From NCBI RefSeq assembly GCF_003573695.1, contig NC_039362.1, positions 9,678,489 to 9,742,488 of the forward strand: a stretch of 64,000 nucleotides of DNA, read 5' to 3'. Numbering within the stretch: position 1 is the first letter of the stretch; every line of letters starts with the position of its first letter. Shown here in pieces: positions 1 through 12,042 of this stretch. Source of the stretch: Papaver somniferum. Lineage: Eukaryota; Streptophyta; Magnoliopsida; Ranunculales; Papaveraceae. The notes under the pieces were generated by a model. It searched no databases and was not told the DNA's origin. It was given only the letters and a program-made list of their open reading frames with translations. A program made the position numbers and the translations under genes.

Positions 1-633
1 TACAATCGAGACTACCTAGCATTCCTGGGAATCCCCTTTCCTCATTTTCCCTCAATATTTGTCTAACATCATCCTCGGTTGGTTTCGTAAATATGTGGGG
101 CCAAAATGATTAATCATTACTTCATGAAACAATGAAAGGTAAGTGAATGAAGTTGTTTTACTCATACGAATGTACTCATCGTTCGCATCCGCTGGAGTGC
201 CATAACCTAAAATCCTTAAAGCCGAAGTAACTTTTTGTTCAGGACTATGACCTCTAATATTGAATGCATCAATCTGATAATTAAATTGAGGTTCTACTCG
301 ACAAAGCTCTTAAACAATCTTTATCACCAGATGACGAGGCATACGGAATCGACCTTGAAAATTTTGATCAGAGTACACACAATTGGGAATATAATCGTGC
401 ATCAGCTTCTGATGATAAAATTCCCTCCCTCGATGCGTATACCTTCTTGAGAATAATTCTTGTGGCTCTGGAACTTTAGGTATTTGACCTGTATGTACTA
501 GCATCAAAATGTCGATGAGTTTATTATCTTCAGCTTCCTCATCGTCAAGTTCTTGCAACCTCCTTCGATGCATTTCTTGTTGTAGTCTAAACCGATTCAT
601 AATAACATTCCTCTCTTCATTGGATCTCGCCAT
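1..633 (-). pseudogene. PIF/Harbinger transposase (HARBI1/ALP1-like), N-terminal part, broken
   Basis: The frame opens with ATG at 633 and an N-terminal charged region rich in Arg and Glu (RRRLQELDDEEAED), then QGRFRMPRHLVIKIV, which is the plant nuclease HARBI1/ALP1 N-terminus. A TAA stop follows at about 310. In the same frame the family sequence resumes (VEPQFNYQIDAFNIRGHSP, then GYGTPADANDEYIRMS). A one-base deletion near 67-75 then shifts the frame, and GFPGMLGSLDC follows, the plant PIF motif leading to the first catalytic Asp region. The gene runs off the window start, so the DDE core is mostly not visible. By family it would be a cut-and-paste transposase. With a nonsense codon and a frameshift in 210 codons it is inactive as written. 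I could not place the element's terminal repeats. Confidence 0.85.
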
Positions 634-1397
634 TGATGATTATGAGAAATGAGAATAGAGATAGAGAAATCGGTGAAATATAGGTTGAAGTAGGTGTGAG
701 TATCTTGGAGAAATACGAGGGCGTATATATAGGAACCAGTAAGGGGGAATAACCGTTGCAAAATATCCAGTGGTCGATCTAATTAATATCGCTCGATTTA
801 ATGTATAACGCCAGCGATAATCTCAAAATCGCCAGCGTTATTCATAATATCGTTCGCTAGAATGTCTATCGTTTATTGGCTTTCCCATAGTAGCTCAATT
901 GGTTTGCCATGCCACCTGATATGCCAAACAGTTTTTTTTGGCATGTGCATAGAAATAGACTTAAGAATTATAATTGATGGTAATTTCCATACCTACAGCA
1001 TGTGAATAAGCAAGCAACACTTATCGGTCAAGTTTTGAACGACAAGGAAAATTCATTCATAAAAAGATGGGATACAAAAAATTGAACATCCACCCGAACA
1101 GAACAAAGAGTCAGACAGCGTTACTTGAAAATTCCAAAACAAGGGGGTTCAAAATCTTTGATTGCAAGTGCCCTGTAATTATGAGTAAAGATACTCTCCT
1201 TTTGCAAGTTGTTCAGTGGCATGGCATCACATCCTAGACTGAGTTTTAGTTTGACTTTTGGCAAACATCAAAGACCATTGCTTTCACATGTCAGTCAGTC
1301 AGTCAGTCTTTCCTATACATTACAAACCTGGCCAACGCCATTAGATTGCTTATATTTCTTTAGTAAAATGATACCCCCGGATGACGATACTCTCGTT
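634..1397. other. Noncoding leader of the PIF element and unassigned sequence
   Basis: No supported gene. Directly upstream of the transposase ATG lie AT-rich sequence and an imperfect inverted pair around 805-840 (AACGCCAGCGAT and ATCGCCAGCGTTA). These may be subterminal repeats of the PIF element. No 3-bp target duplication or terminal repeat could be fixed. A short TCAG tetranucleotide run lies near 1290-1310. Confidence 0.5.
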
Positions 1398-1398
1398 T

Positions 1399-1517
1399 TA
1401 TCAAGCCAAGTGATTTCCCTCGGCTATACAATTCCGGCAGCTATTTTCCACAGTTTGTATCAAGCCAAGTGATATACTGTCGACTTTACAATTCCGGCAG
1501 CTATTTGCCACAGTTTG
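1399..1517. repeat. 59/60-bp tandem duplication
   Basis: Two adjacent copies begin with TATCAAGCCAAGTGAT at 1399 and 1458 and end with CACAGTTTG. Both contain ACAATTCCGGCAGCTATTT. They differ at several bases in the middle. A shorter degenerate third piece (CCAGCAGCTATTCTACAG) follows near 1537. No coding role is visible. Confidence 0.85.
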
Positions 1518-3092
1518 AACTTTCACAGGACTTGTTCCAGCAGCTATTCTACAGGTATTTAGATGGAGCGGTAGGAATTAACGTTTAATCCCATTTTTTT
1601 CTCAAACCCATCCATTGTTTGATACATCCTCCCAGTTTTTATGTTTCTTTCGTGCAGCATAAAATCAAGAGCGGATCATTTTCGTTTATTAGCTTGTTTA
1701 CTACTAGCTAGTTAGTGGATTTTATCAAAAACAAAGGACCAAGTTGTTTCGTTCATTTACTCAGATTTCTAAACGGTGGTATATTATTTTTTTACCTTTA
1801 AAAAAAATGTAGGGTAAATAATTTTGAGCACAAGGCTGATCACTATTGTGGTGAAGGTGATATCCAGTTTAAGCATCTTTGAAACCTAATTTTTTTTTGA
1901 CAACCTGGAATGAGAGCAACACGAGTGCTTTTGGGCTGTTGGTGGTGATGGCTCCAAGTCAACTCGGCATTTTTACAGCATCTTAATTTTGGAAAAGTTC
2001 GTACTTCCAAGTTCCAACCGCCTTAATGTGCAGCTTGATTGGGTTTTCCTTTCCTCAGCTTGATTTTTTCTATCAAGTGAGTTTTTTTTTTATTTTGTTG
2101 TTGTATTCTTTGGTGGTACAAATCCCTTTTAGTATAGTCATTAGGTAATGATATCAGCGTTTTGAGTTCCAGACTCTTCGCAAGCACCAAATTCTTTACC
2201 CAAAAGAAATTAATAAAAAAGAAAGAAACACAAACACATGTACACGGGTCTCACTAGAAGAGATCTTGCTTGATGCACTTCAAAAGCGATTTGTATATCG
2301 AAAGAATACCAAGAATATCAAGAGATTTAAAGTAGGAAGACCATCAAAACCGTTAAGTTCAAGAACCAGCAGAATTTCTTTATAAAAAGATTCCATTCAC
2401 TAACCAAATATCAAATCTGCAAGGTGAAATATAATTTTACCCTTCCTTGAAGTTTGTACACCAGATAAGTCTACAAAATCATACTAGAAAAAACAGTATG
2501 AAAGGAAAATATGGAGAGTCTTTACAACTTGTGGTGCAAAAGAGATGCAACTGATAAATTCTCCTCGCATTCAGTTGTTGCTGCAGAATCAGGGATTAAA
2601 ATGAAGCTTTGATGTTTTCTTGTGATTTGAAGAAAATTATGGTTATGGGTTGTTTCAAATTTAGGGATTAGAGCCATGAGTTACTTCAGTAATTCTGTAT
2701 TACAACATCAAGCTTAAAATCTCAACAAAGATGTTTTTTCTCTAGCTTTAAGCAAGTCTACACACTTCTACTCACAGCACACCCTGTAAAAGGGATTTAT
2801 ACACCTTGAAACTTGGAACTCAGATTCATTTAGTTGCATATTGTCAAAAGCAAGAACTAAATCTACAAACACACCATACTTGTGAACCGTATTATCTAAT
2901 AGCACATATTATTCTTGTAATAGCACCCCCGGAAGTCTAGGGTCTGATAGCACATCTACTGCAGTAACAGGATGGGCTAAATCTGAAAACAGATGCAACA
3001 CCAAGAGTATAGTTGCTGGCAGATGCAACTATACATGTACATGTAATCATCTCACCATAAAGAGTTGATCACAATTTAATTTTTTGGATATG
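1518..3092. other. Noncoding, no gene seen
   Basis: AT-rich DNA with many short homopolymer runs. No open frame of note, no splice-bounded coding exon and no recognisable element ends on either strand. Confidence 0.5.
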
Positions 3093-3720
3093 TCAAGTGC
3101 TTGTAACTCAAATAAGATTGAAAGACAGTAACAGCTACCTCGTCCCACTTTTATCTTACTAATTTGGACTCACAATAGTCAGCATCATGGAAATGACGAT
3201 ACCCATTTCAACAGTTTTCCTAAATGAGCTATCAGATGTATAAAGAGGACAAACTACAATGGTTCAGCTGAACTAGCAAAAAAGTGGACTAGAATATTAG
3301 TTCCTTTAAACAAGTAATGCTACCATTTCCTATCCTACCATACTTAAACCAGTACTGAACCTCCCAGTTAGATATTTCCTGCCAACAATTATATTGTTGT
3401 CCAATTAACTCCAACTTATCATGATAAAAAGCGGACCAGAAGTTCATTTTTAACACTGGGATGCATGTGAAGAAGTGATTGGTACAGGGTGGGATTGAAA
3501 ACCAAATGCATATATCATCTGCAATTGTGAAGACGTCAAATTGAGAAACTACGAAATACATACCTCAATGTAAGGGCACCGATAGAAAAGTGAGTCGCAT
3601 GCATCAGCAACCATTACAAGCTGGGAAGAATGGAAGATCGATATGGATTATAATTGCAGAATGCAATGAAATGTACGCGCAAGAATATCATAACAAGAAC
3701 AAAGTTCACAAATCTGTTAA
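3093..3720. repeat. Dispersed duplicated segment A, copy 1
   Basis: This sequence recurs with substitutions and internal gaps at 26050-26445. Shared blocks include ACAGCTACCTCGTCCCACTT, TTTGGACTCACAATAGT, AAAAAAGTGGACTAG and ATTGCAGAATGCAATGAAAT. The reading frame of about 90 codons on the minus strand inside it has no family resemblance and is not called. Copy 1 holds about 230 bp that copy 2 lacks. Confidence 0.8.
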
Positions 3721-4826
3721 AATGGATGCAAAAAGGAAAAGATCACCGAGAGCCTGAATAGCTAAAGCGCTAAACATCCTGGATGCAAACTATAAGATAC
3801 TACTGACAAGTCTGCCAATCAACATCAGTATAACACTCTGGTATATGTCAGACCAACTCATGCTTGCGTTAAATCTCTTTTGTGGGTTTAAACTTCCATT
3901 AACTTGTTTACAGAATCACCCAATTTATGCCAGATTTCAAAAGACCTCATTTGCCTTCGACCATCGTAAAATAGAAAGATTTCCAAGGGGTCAGGCTCAA
4001 GTCCTAAGAATAATATCTAAGGACGTGCCTTCTGTAAAGCTAAGTGACACTGAAGCAATATGGATTGAGTTCCATCACTTAAGTGCACCAATTCATCTAA
4101 CTAGTATTAGAATTAAACCATAGTTTCGTAAGATTAAACCTCATCTTTGCACTATCCAAATAAGCAAGCCTAATACACATTCACACATCAAATCATAACA
4201 AAACTCTAAATTAGTCATTCTAATCACTATCAGAACATATACTGATTCATGTACTTGTATTCAGAAACAACTCCTCAATTATTAACATTTGGGAGCCGAC
4301 AATATCTGACAAATTTCAATTAAACCAGGGTCTCCACCTTCGTTACGAGGTGCAACAAGGGAACCAGTCACTTACTGCAGAGAGTAACACGAAGCCAACA
4401 AAGAAGACCCAAGATGCTAGGAAAAAGTGAAGGCACCAACACAGAAGACTTATCAAGGATGAAATTAAAGAGATTATGAGGTCGTTGTGTGATATCTATA
4501 TACACGGAAATCCATCTTGCAAATTTGCAAACAACAACCAACACAACTGTCATAATGTAATCAAAGAGCAACAACTAGCATATATGATATATGTACTAAA
4601 GAGCTGAGTTGAAAAAGGCCTAACTGAAGAGGAGTAGACTAAGAAAGGGAGACACCCATAATTTATGTGCAAACTCATCCATTCGGATGGAGATGTCAAA
4701 ATCCTTGCTATCAACGAAAACTGTTCTGAATCCAAATAGTAGGCTGTGAGGTATCTTGCTTAATGCTCCTTTCCATGGAAATAGAAAAGAATCATACTGA
4801 TGACAAGCAATTAGATTGCTCTGCTT
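3721..4826. other. Noncoding, no gene seen
   Basis: Open frames at 3845-4123 (+), 4368-4574 (-) and 4550-4735 (-) have no recognisable motif and no supporting context. I regard them as chance. Confidence 0.45.
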
Positions 4827-4900
4827 GTAGTTAATGACAGAATGGAAACATGTTACACAGAAAACTCTGCTTCTAGGGTCTTGTGAAATTTATCGATGAA
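4827..4900. repeat. Dispersed duplicated segment B, copy 1
   Basis: Starts GTAGTTAATGACAGAATGGA and has a diverged second copy at 25967-26040. There it stands immediately before copy 2 of segment A, whereas here it lies about 1.1 kb after copy 1 of A. Confidence 0.75.
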
Positions 4901-5394
4901 GAATCTCCAGAGTAGTTTTATTACAGTATCAGTCAAAAATATATACTACCTATAGGTCAAATTGAACAGAGGGAGTATAGACTAACAATTTGGATACCTA
5001 ACATTATCTATCAAGTATTGTTTAGATGCAAAAACAAGATATATTCCCTCACTTTCCACTGGGTCAGCATTTACTTATTCGACTCCCATGCATAAACGAA
5101 ATACGCTACTAAAGCATAATGATATTCTCCCTCTGAGATAAGGTCAAGTCACAAACAAAATGCAAAACTAACAAAGCAATATGGCTTAACGTAAAAGAAG
5201 AAAGTAAGAAAACACTCCCATAAAGTTGGATTGACGATATAAAGACACAATAATAGTAGTCTACATATATTAGTCAGTAAGACAATGTGACTGATGAGCA
5301 TTTAGGTTCACACGCCAAGGTTACTACTTTGTTCTACAATTTAAAAATGAATGAGATTACCAGTTTATAAGTAGGTATCCAGGGTCTCATCCTC
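4901..5394. other. Noncoding, downstream of the F-box pseudogene
   Basis: AT-rich sequence at the 3' side of the minus-strand F-box gene. It may include its 3' untranslated region, but no signal was fixed. Confidence 0.4.
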
Positions 5395-6550
5395 CTACAG
5401 AAGGTTGAAAGGATGATCATGGCTTTCTGTCTCCTCAATTTCAAGTGACTCCATCACCTTCGTATCTTCTTCCCCTAATTCTTTCAGTGAAACTAGAGTG
5501 TTTATGTGAGGAACTACTCCACCGAAATGTTCTTTAAAATCCACAATACTTTCTGAGGTTGAAGTTTCTACGTTTTGAATGCTGATATGGTTATCATTGT
5601 AAGTTAAGACGGCAAAAAAAATCACTGTCAAAAACCCTAAACTATCCACTCCAAAGGCCTGACTGATGTTCTTCTCTCTTTATTATCATTCTTCAATAAC
5701 CACAAGTCAGGACATATAGCTTCATTGATACGTCTATTAATAGCAAAACACAAACACCCATCCAAAACCCCTATATAACAATAACGACAGAAACCATCAT
5801 TTCCTGGTGGGAAAGGAAGTGACAGACTTTTACAAAACTTCTCCTCAGCCAAATCAAAGCAAATGATCATTTCTAAATGGTGATCCAACCAATAAAGAGC
5901 TCCGTTGACATAGACACATTCTCTGGTTCCGAAATTGAACTTTCCAAGGTTTCTCCATCCAAGGCCACTCCCTAGAGTGTATATGAAACTTCCATTAACC
6001 CGTCTCCTTCTCAAGCACCATGCTTACAACTTTATACTCATTGGTTGAAGAAACGTAACCAAACCCATTTGTCTTAAAGATCCATTCCAACTCTAATTTC
6101 TGGAAGCTTAAGTACTCTCTGGTGATGGGGTTACATATATAAGTTTTTCCTGCTAAATATATGTTTTGATGGAGACAGATCAAACAAGACATCTAGTATC
6201 CCACCCAAAAGGAGGATTAAAATTAACCTTTCTAAGTCTCTCCATTGATTCATGATTCTCATCATATTCAAAATACTGAAAATTTACCTTACTTGTCCTG
6301 GAAATCCTCCCCCAATAAAAGTAACTTACAAGAATCAGACGCATCAGGATGATTAAGCTGATGTAAATGCATGCTGAAGAATGATGGATAACGAACAAGA
6401 TTTCTCCCAAGTTTTTGATACTAATTTACATTCGAGAACCGTTTCGGTTGGGACTCGACTTAAAATCTCTAATTTAATCTCTTCAGGTAGAATCTTGAAA
6501 TACTCCATCTGATTCGAGACCCCCTTCAAGATGAACAAACAGAGATTCAC
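5395..6550 (-). pseudogene. F-box protein with F-box-associated domain, broken
   Basis: Read on the minus strand from about 6504, MEYFKILPEEIKLEILSRVP followed by VLECKLVSKTW is an F-box, the part that binds SKP1 in SCF ubiquitin ligases. Next come pieces typical of the plant F-box-associated region: ICNPITREYLSFQKLEL, then NGFGYVSSTNEYKVVSM, then FGTRECVYVNGALYWLDHH, then ILKFDL-like IICFDLAEEKF. These pieces lie in successive different frames (about 6353-6550, 6180-6410, 5995-6192, 5637-6014 and 5395-5649), so several frameshifts separate them. The last piece is acidic and may be a real C-terminus or a chance frame. The length, about 380 codons, is normal for the family. The substrate cannot be guessed. 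The 5' end lies about 200 bp from the hAT insertion at 6756. Confidence 0.75.
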
Positions 6551-6747
6551 AGAGTATATCTTTTAGAAAAAAAACTAGGGTTTTAAGAAACGGTGAGTTT
6601 TGGATGTGGAAAGAAACGCTTAGTGAGAGAAGAACGGATATTACTGGGATCCAAAATATATCCCGTGACTGTTTTAACGGTCATTGTTTCTGAAAAAACG
6701 GCCGTTTTGTCGGCAAAAAAAAAAACTCCAAATTTGGCCTTACGAAG
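6551..6747. other. Upstream region of the F-box gene
   Basis: Short intergenic stretch, presumably the former promoter of the F-box gene. It is now bounded by the hAT target duplication. Confidence 0.4.
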
Positions 6748-6755
6748 CACACAAG
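6748..6755. repeat. Left 8-bp target-site duplication of the hAT element
   Basis: CACACAAG lies directly before TAGGGCTGAACATGG. The identical octamer follows the right end at 11631-11638. An 8-bp duplication is the hAT signature. Confidence 0.95.
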
Positions 6756-6769
6756 TAGGGCTGAACATG

Positions 6770-6935
6770 GTGTCGGTTAACCGTTGGAAACCGACCGAAC
6801 CAGACCAATAAGCAAGAAACCGAACCAAACCATTTAGATTTGGATTGGTTTGGTAAAAAAATTTGAAAAACCGACAGTATTGGTTTGGTTTTGGTTTGGC
6901 CTGAAAACCGAACCAAAAACCATTGGAAAACCGAT
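6770..6935. repeat. Left subterminal repeats of the hAT element
   Basis: Repeated short forms of CCGAACCAAAACC and GGTTTTGGTTTGG in both orientations. They match the array at the right end. Such clusters near hAT ends are known transposase binding regions; binding here is inferred. Confidence 0.75.
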
Positions 6936-7270
6936 AAATATAGACCGTTGATTAATATCAGATAGATTCAATCCACACCCTTCATATTTCTTAAGTTATA
7001 ACCCAAGTATACATTGATTTCGTCGACCTAATTTTCACTTCACATCTTCGCCTCCTTCTTCACTCTTCAGTTCATAGAACAGAAACTAAAGTTAGGAGAA
7101 ATCAAAAATCAAATCATGAATCGTGATCTCTAAACTCTAGTAGAATCTAATCATCCCCTCATTCTTCTTCTTCTTCTCCTTCTCCTCCTCCTTCTTTTCA
7201 GGCGAAATCTGTTCATATGAGTTTGTAATTGTAACCTGTCAGTGTTAGCTAGGGTTTACTAGTAGAAGGT

Positions 7271-7493
7271 NNNNNNNNNNNNNNNNNNNNNNNNNNNNNN
7301 NNNNNNNNNNNNNNNNNNNNNNNNNNNNNNNNNNNNNNNNNNNNNNNNNNNNNNNNNNNNNNNNNNNNNNNNNNNNNNNNNNNNNNNNNNNNNNNNNNNN
7401 NNNNNNNNNNNNNNNNNNNNNNNNNNNNNNNNNNNNNNNNNNNNNNNNNNNNNNNNNNNNNNNNNNNNNNNNNNNNNNNNNNNNNNNNNNNNN
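7271..7493. other. Assembly gap of 223 N
   Basis: A run of N inside the 5' leader of the hAT gene. The sequence before it is pyrimidine-rich (CTTCTTCTTCTCCTTC around 7163-7200), which may have broken assembly. A 5' untranslated intron could end at TTTGCAG, 7551-7557. Confidence 0.99.
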
Positions 7494-7584
7494 TGATTTA
7501 TATTTAATCTAGGGTTTACTAAAATGATTTGATTTTGCTTGTTTTGTTTTTTTGCAGGATTAAGTTGATTTCTTTGATTCAACT

Positions 7585-10500
7585 ATGGAGGAATCAGGAT
7601 CAACACCAGTAAGATATTTTTCCTCAAGAATTAGAAAAATAGGATTCTAAAATTTGCAGTCTTCTTTTACTAATTCGTTCAAGTGATTGGTACCACTGTG
7701 TCAATTCGTTCTTTTAGCTCTAGCTGAGAGGACATCCAGTGAATTTATCTACTCCTTAATTACAGAATACTTCTTTGTGCATATAAAGTGTATCATCTAT
7801 CATCCATCCAACTCGAAAATAATTAGTATCTGTATATGTTTTTTTGCATATAAAGTGTATCATCTTCTTTGAATGCACTTTGATATGCTTTTTTTACATG
7901 TTATCTGATTTGAATTTCTGCCTTGTTTATATTCAGGCTTCCGTTAACTCAAATGCATTGTTGCCACCATTACATCCTCCTCCAAGATCTTCTAACGCCT
8001 CTACTGAAGTTAGTTCAGTTGCAAAAGTACCAACTGCTGGTGAAGCTCCATCTGCACCAGCTGCCAATGTTTCCGATGCTGGTACCATCACTGTCACTGC
8101 ACCAGCTTCTAAGAAGCAGAAGAAAACTTCATGGGTTTGGGATCACGTTGATCTGGACCCTCCTCCTTCGATAATGGTAACTTGCAAGAAATGTAAACAG
8201 AGAATGAAAGCTGACTCTTCTACACATGGGACCGGCTCCTTGAATAACCATTTAAGAAAGTGTCTGAATCTTATTCCTAAGGATTCTGGTCAGTCGACTC
8301 TTTCTTTTGAACCTGCTAGGCTGGGAGAAGATGAAAAGTTAGTTGCTGTAACTTTTTGTCAGGATTCGTGTAGAAAAGCATTGATTATATTCATCATAGT
8401 GGATGAGCAGCCTTTTAGAATAGTTGAGGGGGAAGGTTTCCGAGAATTTTGCAAGGTACTTGAGAGTAGATTCAAGATACCATCTCGTATCACTGTACGG
8501 AGAGATGTTATGGAACTGTTTGAGTACGAGAAAGTGAGATTGAAGAATTATTTCAAGGTTAATAAAGTCAGAGTTTGCCTCACCACTGACACATGGAGCT
8601 CACTTCAGAATTTGGGATATATGGTTATTACAGCACATTGGATAGATGCTAGCTGGAAGTTGCACAAGAAGATCATTAGTTTCATCCAAATTGTAGGTCA
8701 TAGCGGTGAGACTATTGGTAGGATGATAGGAACATGCTTGTTAGATTGGGAGATCGAAAATGTGTTTACTATAACTTTAGATAACGTTTTTGCCAACGAT
8801 GTAGCTATAACATATCTGCAAAACCAAGTACTCAGAAAGAATTCAGATTTAGTGAAGGGTTTCTTACAAGTGAGATGCGCTGCTCACGTCCTTGCTCTTG
8901 TTGTAAAGCATGGAATGAAGGAGTATGACATCTCAATTAAGAGAATAAGGGCAGTAGTGAAGTATTGTATGAGTTCTCCTGCAAGATTGAAAAAATTTAT
9001 GGACTGTGTCACTTACGAGAAGATTGAATGCAAGAAGGGTTTGGTCCTATATGTAGACACCCGTTGGAATTCGACATTTACTATGTTAGACTCAGCTGAG
9101 AAGTATCAGCCAGCTTTTGAGAGGTTAGAGTATGAGGACAAGGCATTCAAGAAGAAGTTCTGTTTTGTTGAAAGTCAAATTCCTTTAGTTTCTTCTACTT
9201 CTAATACTTCCACCGTTGATAACCAACCTGACTGGGATGTGGATGAAAACCAAGATGCAGACTTAAGTTCTGATGAAGAAGTTATTGCTAATGCAAAGAG
9301 AGGAAAGAAACGCAAGAGAACAAGTTCTGATAAGGCCCCATCAGCACCTCCTTTGCACGCGCCATACCCATCAGATTGGTCGTATGCTAGAGCCTTCGCG
9401 AAGTTTTTGAAGGTATTTTTTGATTTTACTGTCAAGTTCTCTGCTTCTACTCATGTTACTGCACACGAATTCTTGTTTCATGTGAGTGTTATTCATCGAA
9501 CTTTAAACACATGGGCAAATCACAAAGATACATTTCTTTCTAGCATGGGTCTTAAAATGCAAAGTAAATATAACGAGTATTGGGGACGTTATGAAAAGAT
9601 GAACAATCTTATGTTTATTGTTGTATTATTGAATCCACAAGATAAAGAATTAGGATTGAAGTTTCTTCTTGGCCAGTTAGGAATTGGTGGTGGTTATTTG
9701 AGAACAGAACTAATGGATCTTGTAATGAGGGACTTTAAAGCACTTTTTGAAGAATACTGGGATGTCCAAATGAGTGCTGGAAACTCAACAGTTGTAACAG
9801 ATAGTAGTGGTGGTAATACTGTTGGCGCTGAACCAGATGATGAAGGAGATTGTGCTGCAGCCGCCCTTATGGCAGAGAGAGCAAGAGAAGAAGAGGAAAG
9901 TTTTGATGATGAAGGAAAAAATGAGCTGGAGACTTATTTGAGAGAGAAACGAGAACCGCGGAAAGAGAAAGTTTCTTTTGATATCTTAGGTTGGTGGAAG
10001 ACGAACTCGACTAGGTATCCTACTTTGGCACTAATCGCAAGAGATATATTGGCTATACCCATCTCTTCAATGGCATCTGAATCTGCCTTTAGCACTGGGA
10101 GGCGTATTCTCGATCCATATCGAAGTTCTTTACTTCCCACAACAGTTGAGGCATTGATTTGTGCTCAAAATTGGTTGAAAACGCCGATTGATCTTGATAC
10201 TTCTTCCTTGGGACCAGAAGAGGAAGTTAGTTCAGGTATTATTTCATTTGTTAATTTGTTTGTAGTATAGCAGTTTAGCTTATTGATGACATACCACAAA
10301 ATGTTCAGATTATCTAGTTCATGTATGTCAGCTTATGGGTGACTCATAAAACTTCATATAATTAGCTCATAAGTCACATATAGGAATTATAGATCATTCG
10401 CTTTATTTTGTGAGTTGTAAGGTCAAAGATCAAGCTTTATCATTTCAAATCATTAGTTTAGAGTTTGTGATACTTATCTTTTGGAGGTAAAGCAACAATT

Positions 10501-10925
10501 CCAGTGCTTGCTGTAACTCTCTGGATTTTGCAAGTGGACTGGATTTCACCATTTTGAAATGTTTATCATGCTCCTGAGATTTAGAGGCTGGATCTAAACA
10601 GTCAAAATTGGGCTGGGGGATTTAAGTTGCAAGAACTGTAACTCTGTTGTATGCTATTGAGAGATAAATCTTTTACTTCTGAATTAGTTCTAGCCAAACA
10701 ATTGAATTCAGTTTCTCTTTTACTTTGATTAAATTTAACAATCATCTCAGCATCATCATTAATTTCTTCCCTAATTGAATTTCAGAAAATCCTAAACAAT
10801 CTTCAATTTTTTCTCTTTCAACTCACTGTATACTACTGATCGTGCATTTGTTCATTGCAGAATTTTTGGACTCTCTCTCTAAATCCATGTTCGTAAACAT
10901 AACAGATGATGATGTTGAGGACTAA
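7585..10925 (+). CDS. hAT transposase, BED zinc finger and hAT dimerisation domain (RICESLEEPER-like), three exons
   Basis: Proposed exons are 7585-7608, 7937-10235 and 10861-10925, with GT..AG introns 7609-7936 and 10236-10860. They give 795 residues without a stop. Exon 1 encodes MEESGSTP; exon 3 ends in an acidic tail DDDVED before TAA. A BED zinc finger follows a Ser/Ala/Pro-rich leader (WVWDHVDL, then CKKCKQRM, HGTGSLNNHLRKC). The catalytic region shows TTDTWSS (first Asp), ITLDNVFANDVA (second Asp), the CAAH motif in VRCAAHVLAL and DTRWNSTF. The C-terminus holds the hAT dimerisation block from FDILGWW through IPISSMASESAFSTGRRIL, with the Glu expected of the DDE triad. The protein would excise and insert the surrounding element in the nucleus. 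Without the splices the frame would start inside the intron and read a hydrophobic, non-family N-terminus, which is why I chose the upstream ATG. RICESLEEPER-like domesticated relatives exist, but the intact ends argue for a transposon gene. Confidence 0.9.
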
Positions 10926-11459
10926 GGAGTACCAAGGTAATTCATCTCACCAATTGAAAGCATGTTTTCTTTGGATTTAATTTAAAGTCTTAATGTGCTA
11001 ATTTAGTGCCTCTTAAACCTGTTAAGTTATTACCTGTTCAGTTAGCAAAGAAAGATACATTTTCCTCCTGATGGTGTGTTTGCATGTCACGTCTTTTCAC
11101 TGTTAGCATTTTCATGTATTGCTTGCCATCATGATTAGTGGAAATATACGTGAATTAGATTCTAACTACCAGTTGCTTGCCATTTTCATATACATGCAGT
11201 CAGCAACCCTGGAAAGTCTGAAGCTATCAGTTGATTTTGTGGATGCATAGCTGGAAAGTGTCGATGTTGTTTAGATGTTATGGAGACTGTGGATCTTTTG
11301 AATTACTAATCTTTATCTTTTGAATTGTGTTTAAGAATGTTATGAATTTGGATTGTGTATGGAATGGGAATGTATGTAGCCTGTAGGTAGGTTTGAAAAT
11401 CTTTAAACCATGTTTTTTTTTTCTTAGATTTGAACTGTCAGTTTCCTGAAACTGACATA

Positions 11460-11630
11460 GCAGCCGGTTAACCGATAACCGCTGGAATAAACCGAAACCG
11501 GCTAGAACCATTAAGAAACCGAACCAATGGTTAATGGATTGGTTTGGTTCATATTTTAAGAAACCGATAGTATTGGTTTCGGTTTTGGTTTGGCTAAAAA
11601 CCGAACCAAAACCGACCATGAACAGCCCTA
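11460..11630. repeat. Right subterminal repeats and terminal repeat of the hAT element
   Basis: Contains GCCGGTTAACCGATAACCG, several ACCGAACCAA and TTGGTTTCGGTTTTGG motifs, and ends CATGAACAGCCCTA at 11630. Confidence 0.85.
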
Positions 11631-11638
11631 CACACAAG
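11631..11638. repeat. Right 8-bp target-site duplication of the hAT element
   Basis: CACACAAG, identical to 6748-6755. Confidence 0.95.
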
Positions 11639-12005
11639 GTCGCAGCTGTTGCCAACTTAAAATTTGTTTGACCGAACTTGACCAATTTTGCATCATACTG
11701 CATTTTACTGTGGACATTACTTGTTAGTGCGGATGAAGATATGAACCTATATTATAAATTCTGAGCTTACAGTAAGTCCTACTCTAAAAATGTGGCTGTA
11801 ATGGTGGCCTCAAGTGTCAGTCAGTAAAAAATATTACCCAGTTGCAGAGTGTAACATAGACATGTCAGAGTTGGTAAATACCTTGCCAGTTGAAGCAAAC
11901 CAGACTACCTCTTACAGAATGAACAAATTAAAATAAGGTGAGAAGAGCTTTTAGCGCTAATGGTCGAGGATAAAATTTTCCTAGTTGAGAAAATCAATCA
12001 AATGG
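11639..12005. other. Noncoding, between the hAT element and the LINE 3' end
   Basis: Nothing recognisable on either strand. The last bases, AATCAATCAAATGG, abut the LINE poly(A) and should be one copy of its target duplication. I did not find a second copy. Confidence 0.5.
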
Positions 12006-12042
12006 TTTTTTTTTTTTTGTAAGTTAAGTGCATTCAAAAGAG

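Larger units (their letters stand above)
6756..11630 (+). mobile_element. Complete hAT (Ac/Tam3-type) transposon, 4875 bp, candidate autonomous copy
   Basis: The left end reads TAGGGCTGAACATGG and the inverted right end TAGGGCTGTTCATGG: 15-bp terminal repeats with two mismatches. Both flanks carry the 8-bp duplication CACACAAG. Each end is followed by subterminal arrays of the motif AACCGAACCAAAACC and its complement (about 6770-6935 and 11462-11618), where hAT transposases usually bind. A single three-exon transposase gene lies inside. Its leader contains an assembly gap (7271-7493). The perfect target duplication and open transposase suggest recent insertion. Confidence 0.95.

Noticed and set aside
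3289..4735. Several 60-90 codon frames in the noncoding stretch
   Set aside because: No motif, no conserved start, and one lies in a repeated segment; typical of chance frames in AT-rich DNA.
7259..7582. Minus-strand frame containing many undefined residues
   Set aside because: Made by the N gap, not by real sequence.
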